A stretch of 64,000 nucleotides of DNA from Ophiodon elongatus (taxonomy: Eukaryota; Chordata; Actinopteri; Perciformes; Hexagrammidae). The stretch lies in contig JACSYO010001321.1 of assembly GCA_016806645.1 (NCBI GenBank), positions 35,001-99,000 of the forward strand. The letters are read 5' to 3'. A model generated the notes under the pieces. It made no database searches and was not told where the DNA came from. It was given only the letters and a program-made list of their open reading frames with translations. Shown piece after piece: positions 1 through 10,035 of the stretch. Position numbers and translations under genes: made by a program. Position 1 is the first letter of the stretch; each line of letters opens with the position of its first letter.

Positions 1-181
1 CTTTGTGAAGGGCGTGGCTCTGTCTTTGTGAAGGTAGTGGCTCTGTCTTTGTGAAGGGCGTGGCTCTGTCTTTGTGAAGGTAGTGGCTCTGTCTTTGTGA
101 AGGGCGTGGCTCTGTCTTTGTGAAGGGCGTGGCTCTGTCTTTGTGAAGGGCGTGGCTCTGTCTTTGTGAAGGGCGTGGCTC
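1..181. repeat. 23-bp minisatellite, about 7.9 copies
   Basis: Unit CTTTGTGAAGGGCGTGGCTC plus TGT repeats with exact 23-bp period from the first base. Copies 2 and 4 share the variant GGTAG for GGGCG. The array may extend upstream of the window. It lies in an SLC2A13 intron. Confidence 0.95.
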
Positions 182-655
182 ACGCGGCCGCTTCTCCCAG
201 ATAATGTTGCCGTTCGGCAAATAGTGACAAGAAAGTGCAGCGAGGTCGTCGAGGAACAAATTGTTTAATCATAATCAGTCAAACTTCTATTTGCAATTGC
301 ACCTTTTTTATTAAAGGTTAGTGCAGTGCTAAGTGAATCTAAGAAGGAACAAGTTGTGGGCTGTGAAAACCTCAGAAGAGACAATTAAATGCTAAAAATG
401 TAATAAAATAGAATTAAAAGCTAATGTAACAGTAATAGTGGTAAAAGAGCGTGAAATAAGTGCTGGGTTAATGAAGAAACAATAAAATGATACAACTTCA
501 ATACAATAAAATAAGTGATTAATGAAATAACAATAAAAAATAATAAAATTGTACAACTTAAATACAACAAAATAAGTGATTAATAAAATAACAATAAAAT
601 AGACAATTTATACAACCTAAATCCAATAAAATAAGTGATATTTAAATAATGAAAC

Positions 656-697
<42 letters not shown>

Positions 698-1164
698 TTA
701 GATACAACAAAACAAGTGAATAGAACACTATTAAATGTCTATAAACCATTCTTAATCAAAGGTAGATTTCAGGTCTGGATATCAAGATGTCAGTTGCATA
801 GTTTGCCCACCAGAGGGCACTGACTGCTTATCTTTTGGCTGATGAACTGTATATAGCTATCAAACTTTTAAAACTCTCAAATATAAATACGGGCGGAGCA
901 AACAGAGGATCATAAATGGATTTGGCTTTAAAAAGGCAACACTGAACTTTAAAAAAAGAGCCAAATTCAATGATTTTTGCCTCAAATATTGGCTCTGAGG
1001 ACGAGCTCTGAACACACGTGTGCGTCTTTGCTGCCTCAAGTCATGTTTGAGGTCGAGGCCCCGATGAAGCCGCTTGACCTTGACTCCCTCTAATGCCCTC
1101 TGAGACCCCTGAGGGTCCCCGTTCAGCCGCACTGCTCCATCTCGCTCTCCCGTCGTACTCACAG
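182..1164. other. SLC2A13 intron, AT-rich
   Basis: This is the intron 5' of the first exon in the window. It is rich in AATAAAAT-type short motifs at 360-720, with an AAT repeat at 657-692. I see no exon; the HMIT segment preceding the first exon here (ending ...DGW) is not present. Confidence 0.7.
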
Positions 1165-1373
1165 GTACATGCTGGGGTTGTCCGTCCTCCCGGCGGTGCT
1201 GCAGTTCGTGGGCTTCCTCTTCCTGCCGGAGAGCCCCCGCTGGCTCCTCGCCAAGGGCCGGAGCCAAGAGGCCCGCCGAGCCCTGAGCCGCATCAGAGGA
1301 GGCCGGAGCAGCGACGAGGAGTACGACGCCATCCGAAGCAGCATCGAGGAAGAGGAGAAGGGGGCGGGTGGAG
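1165..1373 (+). CDS. slc2a13: SLC2A13 coding exon (TM6 end and large cytoplasmic loop)
   Basis: Acceptor ACAG at 1161-1164 and donor GTGAAA at 1374. The exon starts with one base that completes an Arg codon, then reads YMLGLSVLPAVLQFVGFLF and PESPRWLLAKG. It ends in the cytoplasmic loop with an acidic IEEEEK stretch. The end phase is 1. Confidence 0.93.
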
Positions 1374-1392
1374 GTGAAAGATTTCTGTTTTT

Positions 1393-1423
<31 letters not shown>

Positions 1424-2176
1424 GGCACATGAGTTTAATATTCCTTGAATATGTTTGTTTGTTTTAGGAGGCCTTGTTATTTGGCGGATCTTGAGCCACG
1501 GGCCGACTCGAAGGGCTCTCACCGTTGGCTGCGGCCTCCAGATGTTTCAGCAGCTGGCCGGGATAAACACCGTCATGTAGGTCGTCTCCTCCTCTTGTAT
1601 CGGCTCTAGAGGTAAAAAGCCAGCGTAAAAAGCTCAGTGTGTGTTTTATTTTGTTTTTATTTGTTTCATAATTAATATCCAGGTACTACAGTGCCACCAT
1701 TCTGCAGATGGCGGGGGTGCGGGACGTTAAACAGGCAATCTGGTTGGCCGCTGCAACTTCCGCCACCAACTTTGTGTTCACCCTGGTTGGAGTGTGGCTG
1801 GTGGAGCGCGTTGGCCGCAGGAAGCTGACCCTGGGCAGTCTTTTAGGTTTGAATCCTAATTTGTATCCTTCTGCGGAAATTTATTGATTTTTTTAATTTA
1901 AGTTTAAAAAAAAAAAAAAAAATCACCAACAACAATTAGCATATCGATCGTAAGGGAATGGAATCGTGTTTGAAACGGAACAATTCTTGCGTGCAGTGAT
2001 TTCATATTTTATTGACGCAGTAATGTTTCTATCATCGTGTCACGTTACCGTGGCATTTAGTTATTGATCGTCTTCAGAGGGACAGAATCTTTCTCTAGAT
2101 TTAAGCTGTAGTCTCGCAGGATTTATTGATTTATTCAGGATTTATTCTTTCTCTGAGCTTTATTTAATGTGTCTAT

Positions 2177-2215
<39 letters not shown>

Positions 2216-2452
2216 TTTTTCCGCTGCAGGCACCGGCCTGAGTCTGACTGTGTTGGCAGTCGGGTTCTTGCTCTCTGCTCAGTACTCTCCGCCCACCACC
2301 CTCCACCCGGTCGACGCTCAAAACTCAACCTGCCGACTCTACGGGTAAGAGAACACGCTTCACTGCACCCATTTTAATCATCACCTTTCATTTTGAGGCA
2401 TTAGTTTGTAGTTTTTGTTTTGATAAATGACATGTGAAGGCAGATATTTCCA

Positions 2453-2546
<94 letters not shown>

Positions 2547-3250
2547 CCCCCACATGACCCATAAAGTCTGGGCACCTTTTCCAGGGAGTTGTTGAAAAGC
2601 ATTCTAGGAAATCGCTCAAGAAAAATGCAAAAGTTATTATTGGTCTTGAAGGAATGTAGGTTTAAACTAGGGCTTTTGGAGCCAACCATATGATTTAATA
2701 CGCATATACGGCACTTAAATTTAGCTACATTTCTGTGACGATTCGGCCAAAGGTCCATCTCACCGTTCTTCCTTATTTTCCCACCGGAGTTAAAGCTTCA
2801 CTATCTCATCACTAGTGAAGTCATCACTGCTGGCAGAGAGTGTTTTTTTTCTTTCTGTTGCTCATCTGTTGCTCATCTGTTGCTCCGCATTGCTCCGTGT
2901 TGCTCCGCATTGCTCCGTGTTGCTCCGCATTGCTCCGTGTTGCTCAGTGTTGCTCCGTGTTGCTCTTTCCTCCAGGTCCTGTGAGTTCTGCATGTTGGAT
3001 CCAGATTGTGGCTTTTGCTATCGTGAAGACGACAGCAGGGTGTACAACTCCTCCTGCGTTCCCGTCAGTCAAGCGTCCAGAGATGACGCCGCCTGGGGAA
3101 CGTCAGACACCGTTTTCATTTGTTACATTTTTATTTATTTTTCTGTGTGGATGTGAGACAGAGAGAAAATGAGAGGTTGAGGTTCATATGTTTTAAAATA
3201 TGTCTTTAAAATATACCTACAGTAAAAGCACCTGGGATCTGCTTTGCACA

Positions 3251-3304
<54 letters not shown>

Positions 3305-4195
3305 GCAAAAGTATCAGTTATTAAAAGCAAACACATGCAAACACTCTCTCCTTCAGCCCAATAATAATAATAATTATTATTATTGCTGGTTGGAAAACTT
3401 ATTTCACACAATCAAATGCAAATCAATTTATAACTTTTTTTATGATGCGATTTATTTATTTATTATATTCTGTCTCTCACTGTTAAAATAAACCTACCAT
3501 TACAATCATAGACCATTTCTTACTTACAAAATAGGCAAGGGATCCAAAAAATGATTTCCTCCACTGTACTTAAAGTTGAAGCGAAAGGAGCGACATCCTC
3601 TCTGTGCTGCCGTTCTTTCAAAATAAAATACAGCACACGTTCTTGCCTGCAGACAAGATTTGTTAAGCTGCATTTTTAAACGTATAAACTAATCGGTGAA
3701 ACCCGTAGAGAGACGTCGGCTTCACCTTCTTGCGATGTTTCTTTCCTCCAGGTGTTCCAACCAGACGGAGGCGACCACGAGCCCCATCTGGGCCTACAAC
3801 TACTGCCCGACGTCCTACTCCTGGGTCGTGCTCACGGGCCTCATCCTCTACCTCGCCTTCTTCGCTCCGGGTCTGAAACCACTTTCATCTCGTATCCATC
3901 CGTCTCCCTGTGAATCTCTCTGTGACATATGAAACATCTGGGATTGTTCTGAGCTACTTTCCATATTTCTCCAAAAAAAAAAAAAAATATGGCTTTTTAA
4001 AACCGTGCCCTAAACATGGCAAAACGATCTCGCAAGTGTGTGATCACGGATGATATCAAAAACGTAACGTGCAGGGCTTGACAGTAAGGGTTGCCATTGG
4101 CAACCAATTCTTGGCCTTTGGTTGCCAACAGCGGCCACCACTTTAACGTATAAAAGTAGGGACAGCAAACTGCAAAACTGCAACAACACTCCAAA

Positions 4196-4243
<48 letters not shown>

Positions 4244-5501
4244 TTTTTTTCTTTTTAAATAAATAAATATATATATTTTCTTTTTTTTTATATATTTATT
4301 TATTTATTTAAAAAAAAAAAAAGAATATATATATATAAATATAAATATAAATAAATAATATTTTTTATTTTTTTTAAATATTTGTTGCATAAGTGGTATT
4401 TATATATTGCTGTTGCAGTCAGAAGTTGGTGCGTTTACTCGCGTGTCAACAGGCATTTGATTTTGGGGTAAAACTTTGAGTAACCCGTCAACATCACAAA
4501 CAAATGTGCAAATTTATTCAAGTGAAAAAGAACCAGATGAACTTGAACAAAAAAATGGAAATTTATAAAGTCTTGGGAAGCATCCCAAGTATCCAGACAT
4601 CTTTGAGCTGGCCAGAAAATTATACCGCGCATCATAAACCTGTCACATTTTCGTTATTAAGCGGACATATGACCGCATGGTGTCTCTATCACTCAGAATA
4701 TGAGGTGCCGGAAAATTGGCAACCCTATTTTTAGTTTTCAGCAACCAGAAGCTGATGCCTGGGAAGTCCTAAGTCCTCCACGCGGTGCGTGTCGTCATGG
4801 TGACGGAGGCTGTCTCTGTGTGTTAGGTATGGGCACCATGCCGTGGACGGTGAACTCCGAGATCTACCCGCTGTGGGCCCGCAGCACCGGCAACGCCTGT
4901 TCAGCCGGGGTCAACTGGGTCTTCAACGTCCTGGTGTCCCTGACCTTCCTCCACGTCGCTCGGTACCTGACTTATTACGGTAAGATGCTGTAAAAGACGT
5001 GTCGTAATGATTTTACCAATAATTTAACTGACTAAAATTGGGCATTTGAGTAAATATTTTGCATCCAAATCAAATTCTTTGCAGGATATCCAACCTTTTG
5101 TTTCCTTATAATGCATTTACTTTCTTGACATGATTTGCATAAAGGCAATAAAGTAGGCCATGAATATAAGTTTAAGTCCTCCTCGGCATTGTGAGCGGCT
5201 CGGTTTACGGCGTTTTGCCGTTTAAAAACCCGCTCGGGCCCCCGTCGCAGACGTGAACAAAGCTTAAATCTCTCCTCCAGGGGCCTTCTTCATGTACACG
5301 GGCCTGGTGGTGCTGGGGCTCCTCTTCGTCCAGGGCTGCCTCCCGGAGACCCAGGGCCTGCCGCTGGAGGACGTCGAGCACCTGTTCACCGGTCGGCTCT
5401 GCTCCTGCGGGGCCTCCTCGACCGCTCACGACGTCCAATACATCCGGGTAAACGGCAGCAGCAACCCCGCCTCCGACATGGAGGCCTCGGATGTAGAGTA
5501 G
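1165..5501 (+). CDS. slc2a13: SLC2A13 (HMIT), proton/myo-inositol cotransporter, 3' part: eight coding exons
   Basis: Spliced CDS 1165-1373, 1468-1576, 1683-1846, 2230-2344, 2976-3101, 3752-3870, 4827-4979, 5281-5501. All introns are GT-AG and the phases join in one frame of about 405 codons. The 5' exons (first transmembrane segments) lie upstream of the window. Sugar-transporter (GLUT/MFS) signatures are visible: PESPRWL after TM6, GLQMFQQLAGIN in TM7, VERVGRRK in the TM8-9 loop, and EIYPLWARSTGNA in the TM10-11 region. HMIT-specific features are the long Cys-rich loop between TM9 and TM10 (CEFCMLDPDCGFC, with N-glycosylation sequons NST, NSS, NQT) and the C-terminus ending ASDVE. Members import myo-inositol with protons across plasma membrane or vesicle membranes, mainly in brain. 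The match to the remembered human protein is collinear over the whole segment. Only the number of paralogues (a or b copy) is uncertain. Confidence 0.95.
1468..1576 (+). CDS. slc2a13: SLC2A13 coding exon (TM7)
   Basis: Acceptor TTTTAG at 1462-1467 and donor GTAGGT at 1577. It encodes the end of the cytoplasmic loop, then TRRALTVGCGLQMFQQLAG. The QQLAGIN motif of TM7 is typical of class III GLUT-like transporters. It ends inside the Met codon of the NTVMYYS motif. Confidence 0.93.
1683..1846 (+). CDS. slc2a13: SLC2A13 coding exon (TM7-TM8)
   Basis: Acceptor CAG ends at 1682 and the donor GTTTGA starts at 1847. It reads YYSATILQMAG, then a membrane segment with TNFVFTLVGVWLVE. VGRRKLTLGSL follows, the conserved G-R-R-K loop. 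The end phase is 1. Confidence 0.92.
2166..2218. repeat. (ATTT)n microsatellite
   Basis: TTTA/ATTT units run without interruption just before the acceptor of the exon at 2230. Confidence 0.9.
2230..2344 (+). CDS. slc2a13: SLC2A13 coding exon (TM9 and start of extracellular loop)
   Basis: Acceptor CTGCAG at 2224-2229 and donor GTAAGA at 2345. It encodes a hydrophobic helix (LSLTVLAVGFLLSAQ), then the start of the extracellular loop with sequon NST and a Cys. The end phase is 2. Confidence 0.92.
2455..2543. repeat. (TC)n microsatellite, about 44 units
   Basis: An uninterrupted TC run of about 89 bp in an SLC2A13 intron, followed by TTCCCCCCC. It is a homopurine-homopyrimidine mirror repeat. 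Confidence 0.97.
2862..2966. repeat. Minisatellite of TGCTCCGTGT / TGCTCCGCAT units
   Basis: About ten 10-bp units alternate between TGCTCCGTGT and TGCTCCGCAT, ending about 9 bp before the acceptor of the exon at 2976. It is part of the pyrimidine and branch-point region of that intron. Confidence 0.92.
2976..3101 (+). CDS. slc2a13: SLC2A13 coding exon (Cys-rich extracellular loop)
   Basis: The acceptor TCCAG ends at 2975, directly after a decanucleotide-type minisatellite. The donor is GTCAGA at 3102. It encodes CEFCMLDPDCGFCY and the sequon NSSC, the extracellular Cys cluster that separates HMIT from other GLUTs. The donor is less standard than the others, but it is the only one that preserves frame into the next exon (AAWGT to CSNQT). 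Confidence 0.88.
3253..3301. repeat. (AT)n microsatellite
   Basis: A run of about 49 bp of alternating AT in an SLC2A13 intron. Confidence 0.95.
3752..3870 (+). CDS. slc2a13: SLC2A13 coding exon (loop end and TM10)
   Basis: Acceptor CTCCAG ends at 3751 and the donor GTCTGA starts at 3871. It encodes CSNQT (a sequon), IWAYNYCPTSYSW and a membrane helix, VVLTGLILYLAFFAPG. The end phase is 1 and joins to the next exon as FAPG-MGTMPW. Confidence 0.92.
4072..4757. mobile_element. Dispersed element copy 1 (CAGGG-ended, hAT-like?)
   Basis: It begins CAGGGCTTGACAGTAAGGG and ends with a GAGGT...AATTGGCAACC..., CAACCAGAAGCTG segment. Both end segments recur in the same order at 11936-12540 in KIF21A intron 1. 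A 5' CAGGG is common in hAT-type ends, but I do not see a matching 3' terminus, so the class is a guess. The AT palindrome at 4199-4380 lies inside. Confidence 0.6.
4199..4380. repeat. AT-rich foldback palindrome
   Basis: An (AT)n run, then a T-rich AAATAAATAAAT block, is mirrored by an inverted copy (ATTTATTTATTT, A-run, GAATATATAT). Together they form a long hairpin with a short T-rich loop near 4278-4290. Confidence 0.8.
4827..4979 (+). CDS. slc2a13: SLC2A13 coding exon (TM10-TM11)
   Basis: Acceptor GTTAG ends at 4826 and the donor GTAAGA starts at 4980. It encodes MPWTVNSEIYPLWARST, a conserved transporter signature, then NWVFNVLVSLTFLHVA. The end phase is 1. Confidence 0.94.
5281..5501 (+). 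CDS. slc2a13: SLC2A13 terminal coding exon (TM12 and C-terminal tail)
   Basis: Acceptor CTCCAG ends at 5280 and the stop TAG is at 5499-5501. It encodes TM12 (TGLVVLGLLFVQGCLPETQG), the amphipathic tail with LCSCGAS, and the ending MEASDVE, which matches the conserved vertebrate C-terminus. An internal GTAAAC at 5448 after the codons YIR could act as an alternative donor (see 6256-6324). Confidence 0.94.
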
Positions 5502-6255
5502 ACGTCTTTCTCTCTCTCTGCGCTCTGTGCTTCGGGCTTTTGAGTGCAGGGTGACAATAAGTAGCCGTGGAGGTCTTTAGGGGGGCTTGAGCTCTCCGCT
5601 CGCTCACCATCCGCCTGCCTTTGCCTTTGGCCCGGGAGTTGGTCTGCTTTTTTGCTTCGTGCACTCTTCTTGTTTCCCATCATTCCCCCTGTGATCATAA
5701 GAGGGAACATTGGAGCAAGACTTTCCAGGATTGTGTTTCTGGAACGTCAAGAACAGGTTGGGACACTCTCGTGGGAAAAGTCCTCGATTTTAAACAATCT
5801 GATCGTCTGTATTTTAAAGACTTTTTAAAAATGAACTTTTGGGAAATTACTTTCCATTTTAGATTTTCAGTAAAGAGCTCTTTGCGAGTTCGGACTTCAA
5901 AATGTTTTAACCAGCGAGAATATGTTTGTAATTGTAGCCTCAGCGATCTGTGGAGGTATCACAAGGTCATCCACAAGGTCATCCACAAGGTCATCCACAA
6001 GGTGACGAACACTGTCCTTGATGTCTGCCACGTCGGTGCGTCGCGTACAACTGTTCCAAAACACATTCCTGTTGGGTTAAGTCGTTTCATGTGTGTTGGT
6101 GCAAAACTCAACAGTCGCTCGTGGGTTAATGCTATTGTTTGCACAATGGGAGAGATTGCACTTTAAAAACCAAACAATGTTTCCTTTTTGTAATTCTTTT
6201 TTTATTAATGTCAGCTTGCTAAAAACGCGTTGCTCAAATATTCCACATTTTCTAG

Positions 6256-6324
6256 CGAGGTTCTGACGTCAGCTCGGCGCACTACGGAGCGGTGGGGTCA
6301 GACGGCGCCATCGCCTACATCACC
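6256..6324 (+). CDS. Possible alternative penultimate exon of SLC2A13
   Basis: This 69-nt open stretch lies between an acceptor (TTTTCTAG ending at 6255) and a strong donor (GTGAGT at 6325). In phase 0 it reads RGSDVSSAHYGAVGSDGAIA followed by YIT, with no stop. If the alternative donor at 5448 in the terminal exon is used, the join is ...QYIR then this peptide, then the short exon at 6427, giving a different C-terminus. I do not recall this peptide from mammalian HMIT, so this is inference from splice signals and frame alone. Confidence 0.4.
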
Positions 6325-6426
6325 GTGAGTACCGCGTCCAGGTGCCGCTCACACCTCTTGTGCTTAAATATGCCTTTTTTTAAAAAAAAAATAAATAAAT
6401 AAATCTAAATCTCTTTGTTTCCGCAG

Positions 6427-6435
6427 CTCAAATAA
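6427..6435 (+). CDS. Possible alternative last coding codons of SLC2A13 (Leu-Lys-stop)
   Basis: An acceptor TTTCCGCAG ends at 6426. In phase with the putative exon 6256-6324 it reads CTC AAA TAA, so the alternative isoform would end ...AYITLK. It is weak on its own and depends on the preceding exon being real. Confidence 0.3.
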   Translation, partial: LK

Positions 6436-7109
6436 CGGTGACCAGGCAGCCCTGAACGACTTCGTACGGAGCAGCTGTGTTTACAGCGGCCCCCTTTGCA
6501 CGCGGACAATTAGCATTTTAAAGATTAACAAAATCAAAACTGTACCAAAAAACTTTGAAGAGGGAAATCTCATCCATTTTGTTTAAAGTGCAAGCGTGAA
6601 ATTGCTTGTTTACCTACAACTGATGTTTTCTTTTTTTATGTTGTATTTAAGAACCAGTAATGTTTCTAGTTTAAACTGATTTTGATGAGGGAAACAAATG
6701 GCAAATGGCACAAAGAGATTTTATAATTATGGGAACAGTAAAAATGTCCAATATATCAAAGTATATAATTTTGTGGTTACTGAGCCATAATCCTTTCTTA
6801 TGAGGTCATATTTGTTGTGATAGCAGTGACACGTTACATTCCACGTCTCTGTGATTTATGTTCTGTTCATTAATATGAAATAAATACACACACATATACA
6901 CATATTGTACCTGACAGTATTTAATATGCAAAACATCACTGTTTGATGCATCGTTAATATTAAGGTGTCAGTTGATGTGCTGTATATAAGTGTGTGTATT
7001 GACTTAAAGGGAGATTTCAGAGTACTCTAAAATCAAAACAAATTATAATAAAATAATAAAATAGCTCCTGTGTTGGCTGTGTTGTCTTTAGCAGAGTTTT
7101 AATGGTCAC

Positions 7110-7300
7110 TTCCCCTCAAATTACAAAAAAAGATATGAGTAATTTGGTCAATGAAATGTTAGAAAGTAATGGAAAATGTCCATTATCATTTTTTAGAGTC
7201 AGTTTACTCCATTATCTATCACACATGACCAAGAAAAGCATTGATCTGCACATTTGAGGAGCTGGAGCTACCAAAAGTGTGGCATTTTTGCTTGAATTTC
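7110..7300. repeat. Diverged copy of a common teleost dispersed repeat (TTAATCGATTA family)
   Basis: It has the features of a widespread fish repeat: text related to CACATTTGAGGAGCTGGAGC and a GAAATGTTAGAAAGTAATGG segment, in reverse orientation. Other copies in this window are at about 15100, 17015, 18955, 19290, 29100, 32120 and 62455. Confidence 0.5.
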
Positions 7301-7399
7301 ATTAATTAAATAAAAAGAAAAGCACTTAGTCTACTAATAGAAAACAAAAAGTCCTTTCTGTTTCTAGTGTCAACTAGAAATAATCAACTCAGCCCAACA

Positions 7400-7691
7400 A
7401 TTAGACCAACTATATATATATATATATTTATTTATTTATTTATTTATATATATTTATTTTATTTATATATATATATATTTATTTTATTTATATATATATA
7501 TATTTATTTTATTTATATATATATATTTATTTTATTTTATATATATATATATATATTTATTTTATTTATATATATATATATTTATTTTATTTATTTATTT
7601 TATTTATATATTTATTTTATTTATATTTATTTATTCAACAATTGCACGTGTACAATTGTTGAAAACTATCATAGGGGGCCATTAGACCAAC
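7400..7691. repeat. AT/TTTA block flanked by an 11-bp direct repeat
   Basis: ATTAGACCAAC occurs at 7400-7410 and again at 7681-7691. Between them is about 225 bp of TATATA and TTTATTTA units (7411-7635) and an inverted repeat CAACAATTG / CAATTGTTG (7636-7661) around CACGTG. Confidence 0.75.
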
Positions 7692-8607
7692 CATGTGACT
7701 GTGATTGGACCCGGGCCGACGCTTTCAACACGTTATCGAGTAACAAGCTGACGACTAACTCGGACTGGGGTCGTGTTTCTGACCACATGGAGACTCTGAC
7801 CCTCACAGGGAAGGAGACGAAACAAATCTTTGTAAACAGTCGTATTTTTTGGGGTTAAATTCTGTTTTTGACAGACATTTTCAAACAGCAGCCAGCATGC
7901 GGCCTTTGGCTTGGCCTCACTATAATATGCACCGACACGTGTTCAGTCATTACTGAGCCTGTGGTTCTGCCCTGTCTTACCCCCGTAACGGTAACATGAT
8001 AGGCTTGTAACGGGACTCCCTGTGTTCGTGGTGTTACTGCCCGGTGGCCACAGAACCTATGCATGATGAAGGTATACTCAAAGAGATAATAAAGCATTCG
8101 CATGAATATGTTGTGGAAGTATAAATGGGATAATATCATAGTATCCATCTATGTAGAAGTCCGATTACAGTCGTGCACATCTGCAGAGAAAAAGGCAGCA
8201 AAAAAAATAACTACATGATCATTTTGGGGGGTAAAATGTCACTTTATAATCCAAAAATGTCAGTTTGCTACATTTGTATATTTAAAGAATGATATCCAAT
8301 ACAGTAGGTAGTAGGTATGACATTAGTTTATGTTGGATTGAATGTAAAATACAAATAATTTTCGCCGTATCACAGTATTTCTGTGTCGTTAGAGCAACAA
8401 GATATACTTGTTCAGACACTAATACGCATTAAATGTGTCAAAAGCTGGATGAGCATTCCTACAAAAGCCCAGTATTCATGTTAAATTACGTTTAAATTCA
8501 CGTTTCATGTTAAATTAATGCGCCCTTTAACTCCTGTCTGTGGTCAGAAAGACATTCTGGGTCAGCACTTAAGAAACTTCCTCTTCAGATCTCTGCTCTG
8601 GCCTCAC

Positions 8608-8682
8608 ATAGTACATAGTATAGTACATAGTATAGTACATAGTATAGTACGTAGTATAGTACATAGACATAGTACATAGTAC
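8608..8682. repeat. Short tandem repeat of TAGTACATAGTA-type units
   Basis: Five to six units of about 12-13 bp (ATAGTACATAGT) with small variants in intergenic DNA. Confidence 0.85.
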
Positions 8683-9429
8683 CATGATGGTTCCTAACCA
8701 CAGGGTGGCACTAAAAGTTCCTTTAAGTGAGTAATAAGTGACGACGGACCGTTACTTCAGACTGCACTCACCTGCAGGTAGGTACTTCACGAGTATGTAG
8801 ATTACAAAGCACATTTAAATTTTTTTAAGTGGGTTTAATATTCAAACTCATTATATTCTGATTTTAATATATTCTAAGCAAAAATCTGCCTATTTCATAC
8901 TGTAATATAATGAAGATTACTTTGAACTACAGTAGAGTACAACCAGCTTTAATGTAATTTTTCATGAAGAAGAAACTTTTTTTTTCAAAGCATAAATACT
9001 GGGAGGAATTCTGCAGTTTTTATAAAATCACTTAAATAATTACTTGCAGTTTTAAAAAAAAAACTAAAACTAGTTAATTGGTAACAAAAAACAAAGCATA
9101 AAAAGCATCACAACATTTCATAAAAAAAACAATATTGGTTAAAAACATGAAGTTAATATTTTGTCGTCAAATTGCTTTTGACCTTTGCTCAATTAAAGTA
9201 AATAAAATTAAATCGAATGCCACAGCAATTACACGTCAATACCATAATAAAGGGAAATACTAAAATATATTTATTAAAATAAATTTAAAAAAAACTAATA
9301 CAAAATGATGAATATCTAAACAAATGAATAGAAATTCAACAAAAAACGTTTAGCAGAGACTTTATGTTGCATTTGTCAGTACAGTTTACAGGTGTTTTAG
9401 ACACTTTCATTTACATTTATTATTATTAT

Positions 9430-9545
9430 AATGTTATTATATATATATATATATGAATTATATTAATAATTTATATATATATATGAATTATATTAATAAT
9501 TAATAATTAATATATATATATATATGAATTATATTAATAATTAAT
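9430..9545. repeat. AT-rich tandem units
   Basis: About three copies of a unit made of (TA)n followed by TGAATTATATTAATAATT. Confidence 0.85.
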
Positions 9546-9950
9546 CAAATATTTGTCTTTTGAGGGAAAAAGTGCACAATTAACTGTACAAAGTGACTTA
9601 AAAAAACATATTTTTTATTTTTAATCTTTACAAAATTAAAGTATATTTCTCACTTTCTCCAAAAAAAATGTGTTTAACACCTTTGTCATGACGTCATCTC
9701 GCAGCCGTTTTTTTTTTTTTCCCCTTCCTCCGGAGAGGGCGTGGCTTGCCGACGCATTGCGGCGGCTCCCTCCCCGGTGCGTTGAACTTGTTGCAAAGCA
9801 CGGCGGCGCGTGAGTGCACGTGTGTGTGTGTGTGTTCTATTTGCACGCGCGTGCGACAGTGTGTCACCTAGCAGCAGCAGCAGCAGCCGCGTCAGACTGC
9901 ATGTGGGCTCGAGCCGCAGCCGAAGCATCCGCGAGCCGAGCTGCGCAGAG

Positions 9951-9998
9951 ATGCGGCGCACACCGCCTTACCTCCCCCCGCTGACACACACCGGTTAA
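9951..9998 (+). other. Upstream ORF in KIF21A leader, 15 codons
   Basis: ATG at 9951 reads MRRTPPYLPPLTHTG and stops at TAA (9996-9998). It would affect translation only if transcription starts upstream of it, which is unknown. A second, overlapping upstream ATG is at 9901. Confidence 0.4.
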
Positions 9999-10035
9999 AG
10001 TCACCGTTAAGATAACTGCCGGTGTTTGCGTAGAA

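Larger units (their letters stand above)
5502..6884 (+). other. slc2a13: SLC2A13 3' UTR (extent inferred)
   Basis: No conserved coding sequence follows the TAG at 5499. A candidate poly(A) signal AATAAA is at 6879-6884, in an AT-rich context followed by CA-rich sequence. At 5963-6003 there is a short 12-bp tandem repeat (AAGGTCATCCAC, about 3.4 copies). The real 3' end could be nearer or farther. Confidence 0.5.
6885..9689. other. Intergenic spacer between SLC2A13 and KIF21A
   Basis: AT-rich DNA with no recognisable exon on either strand. It holds a diverged copy of a dispersed teleost repeat (about 7110-7300), a long AT/TTTA block (7411-7635), a short-unit tandem repeat at 8608-8682 and AT-rich tandem units at 9440-9545. 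No ABCD2-like coding sequence is seen, although in mammals, as I recall, ABCD2 lies between these two genes. Confidence 0.7.

Noticed and set aside
860..1267. 135-codon minus-strand open frame across the first SLC2A13 exon
   Set aside because: It is the antisense shadow of a real exon plus AT-rich intron; no motif or splice logic supports it.
2401..2758. Open frames rich in Arg-Glu or Ser-Leu repeats
   Set aside because: They are translations of the TC microsatellite; the same applies to 25784-26039 and to the CA/GT and TA repeat frames elsewhere.
5621..6166. 181-codon open frame after the SLC2A13 stop
   Set aside because: It lies in the presumed 3' UTR, includes a 12-bp tandem repeat translated as HKVIHKVI, and has no recognisable domain.
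6885..9689. Search for ABCD2 or another gene between SLC2A13 and KIF21A
   Set aside because: No ABC transporter motif (Walker A, EAA-like) or exon-like frame was seen on either strand.
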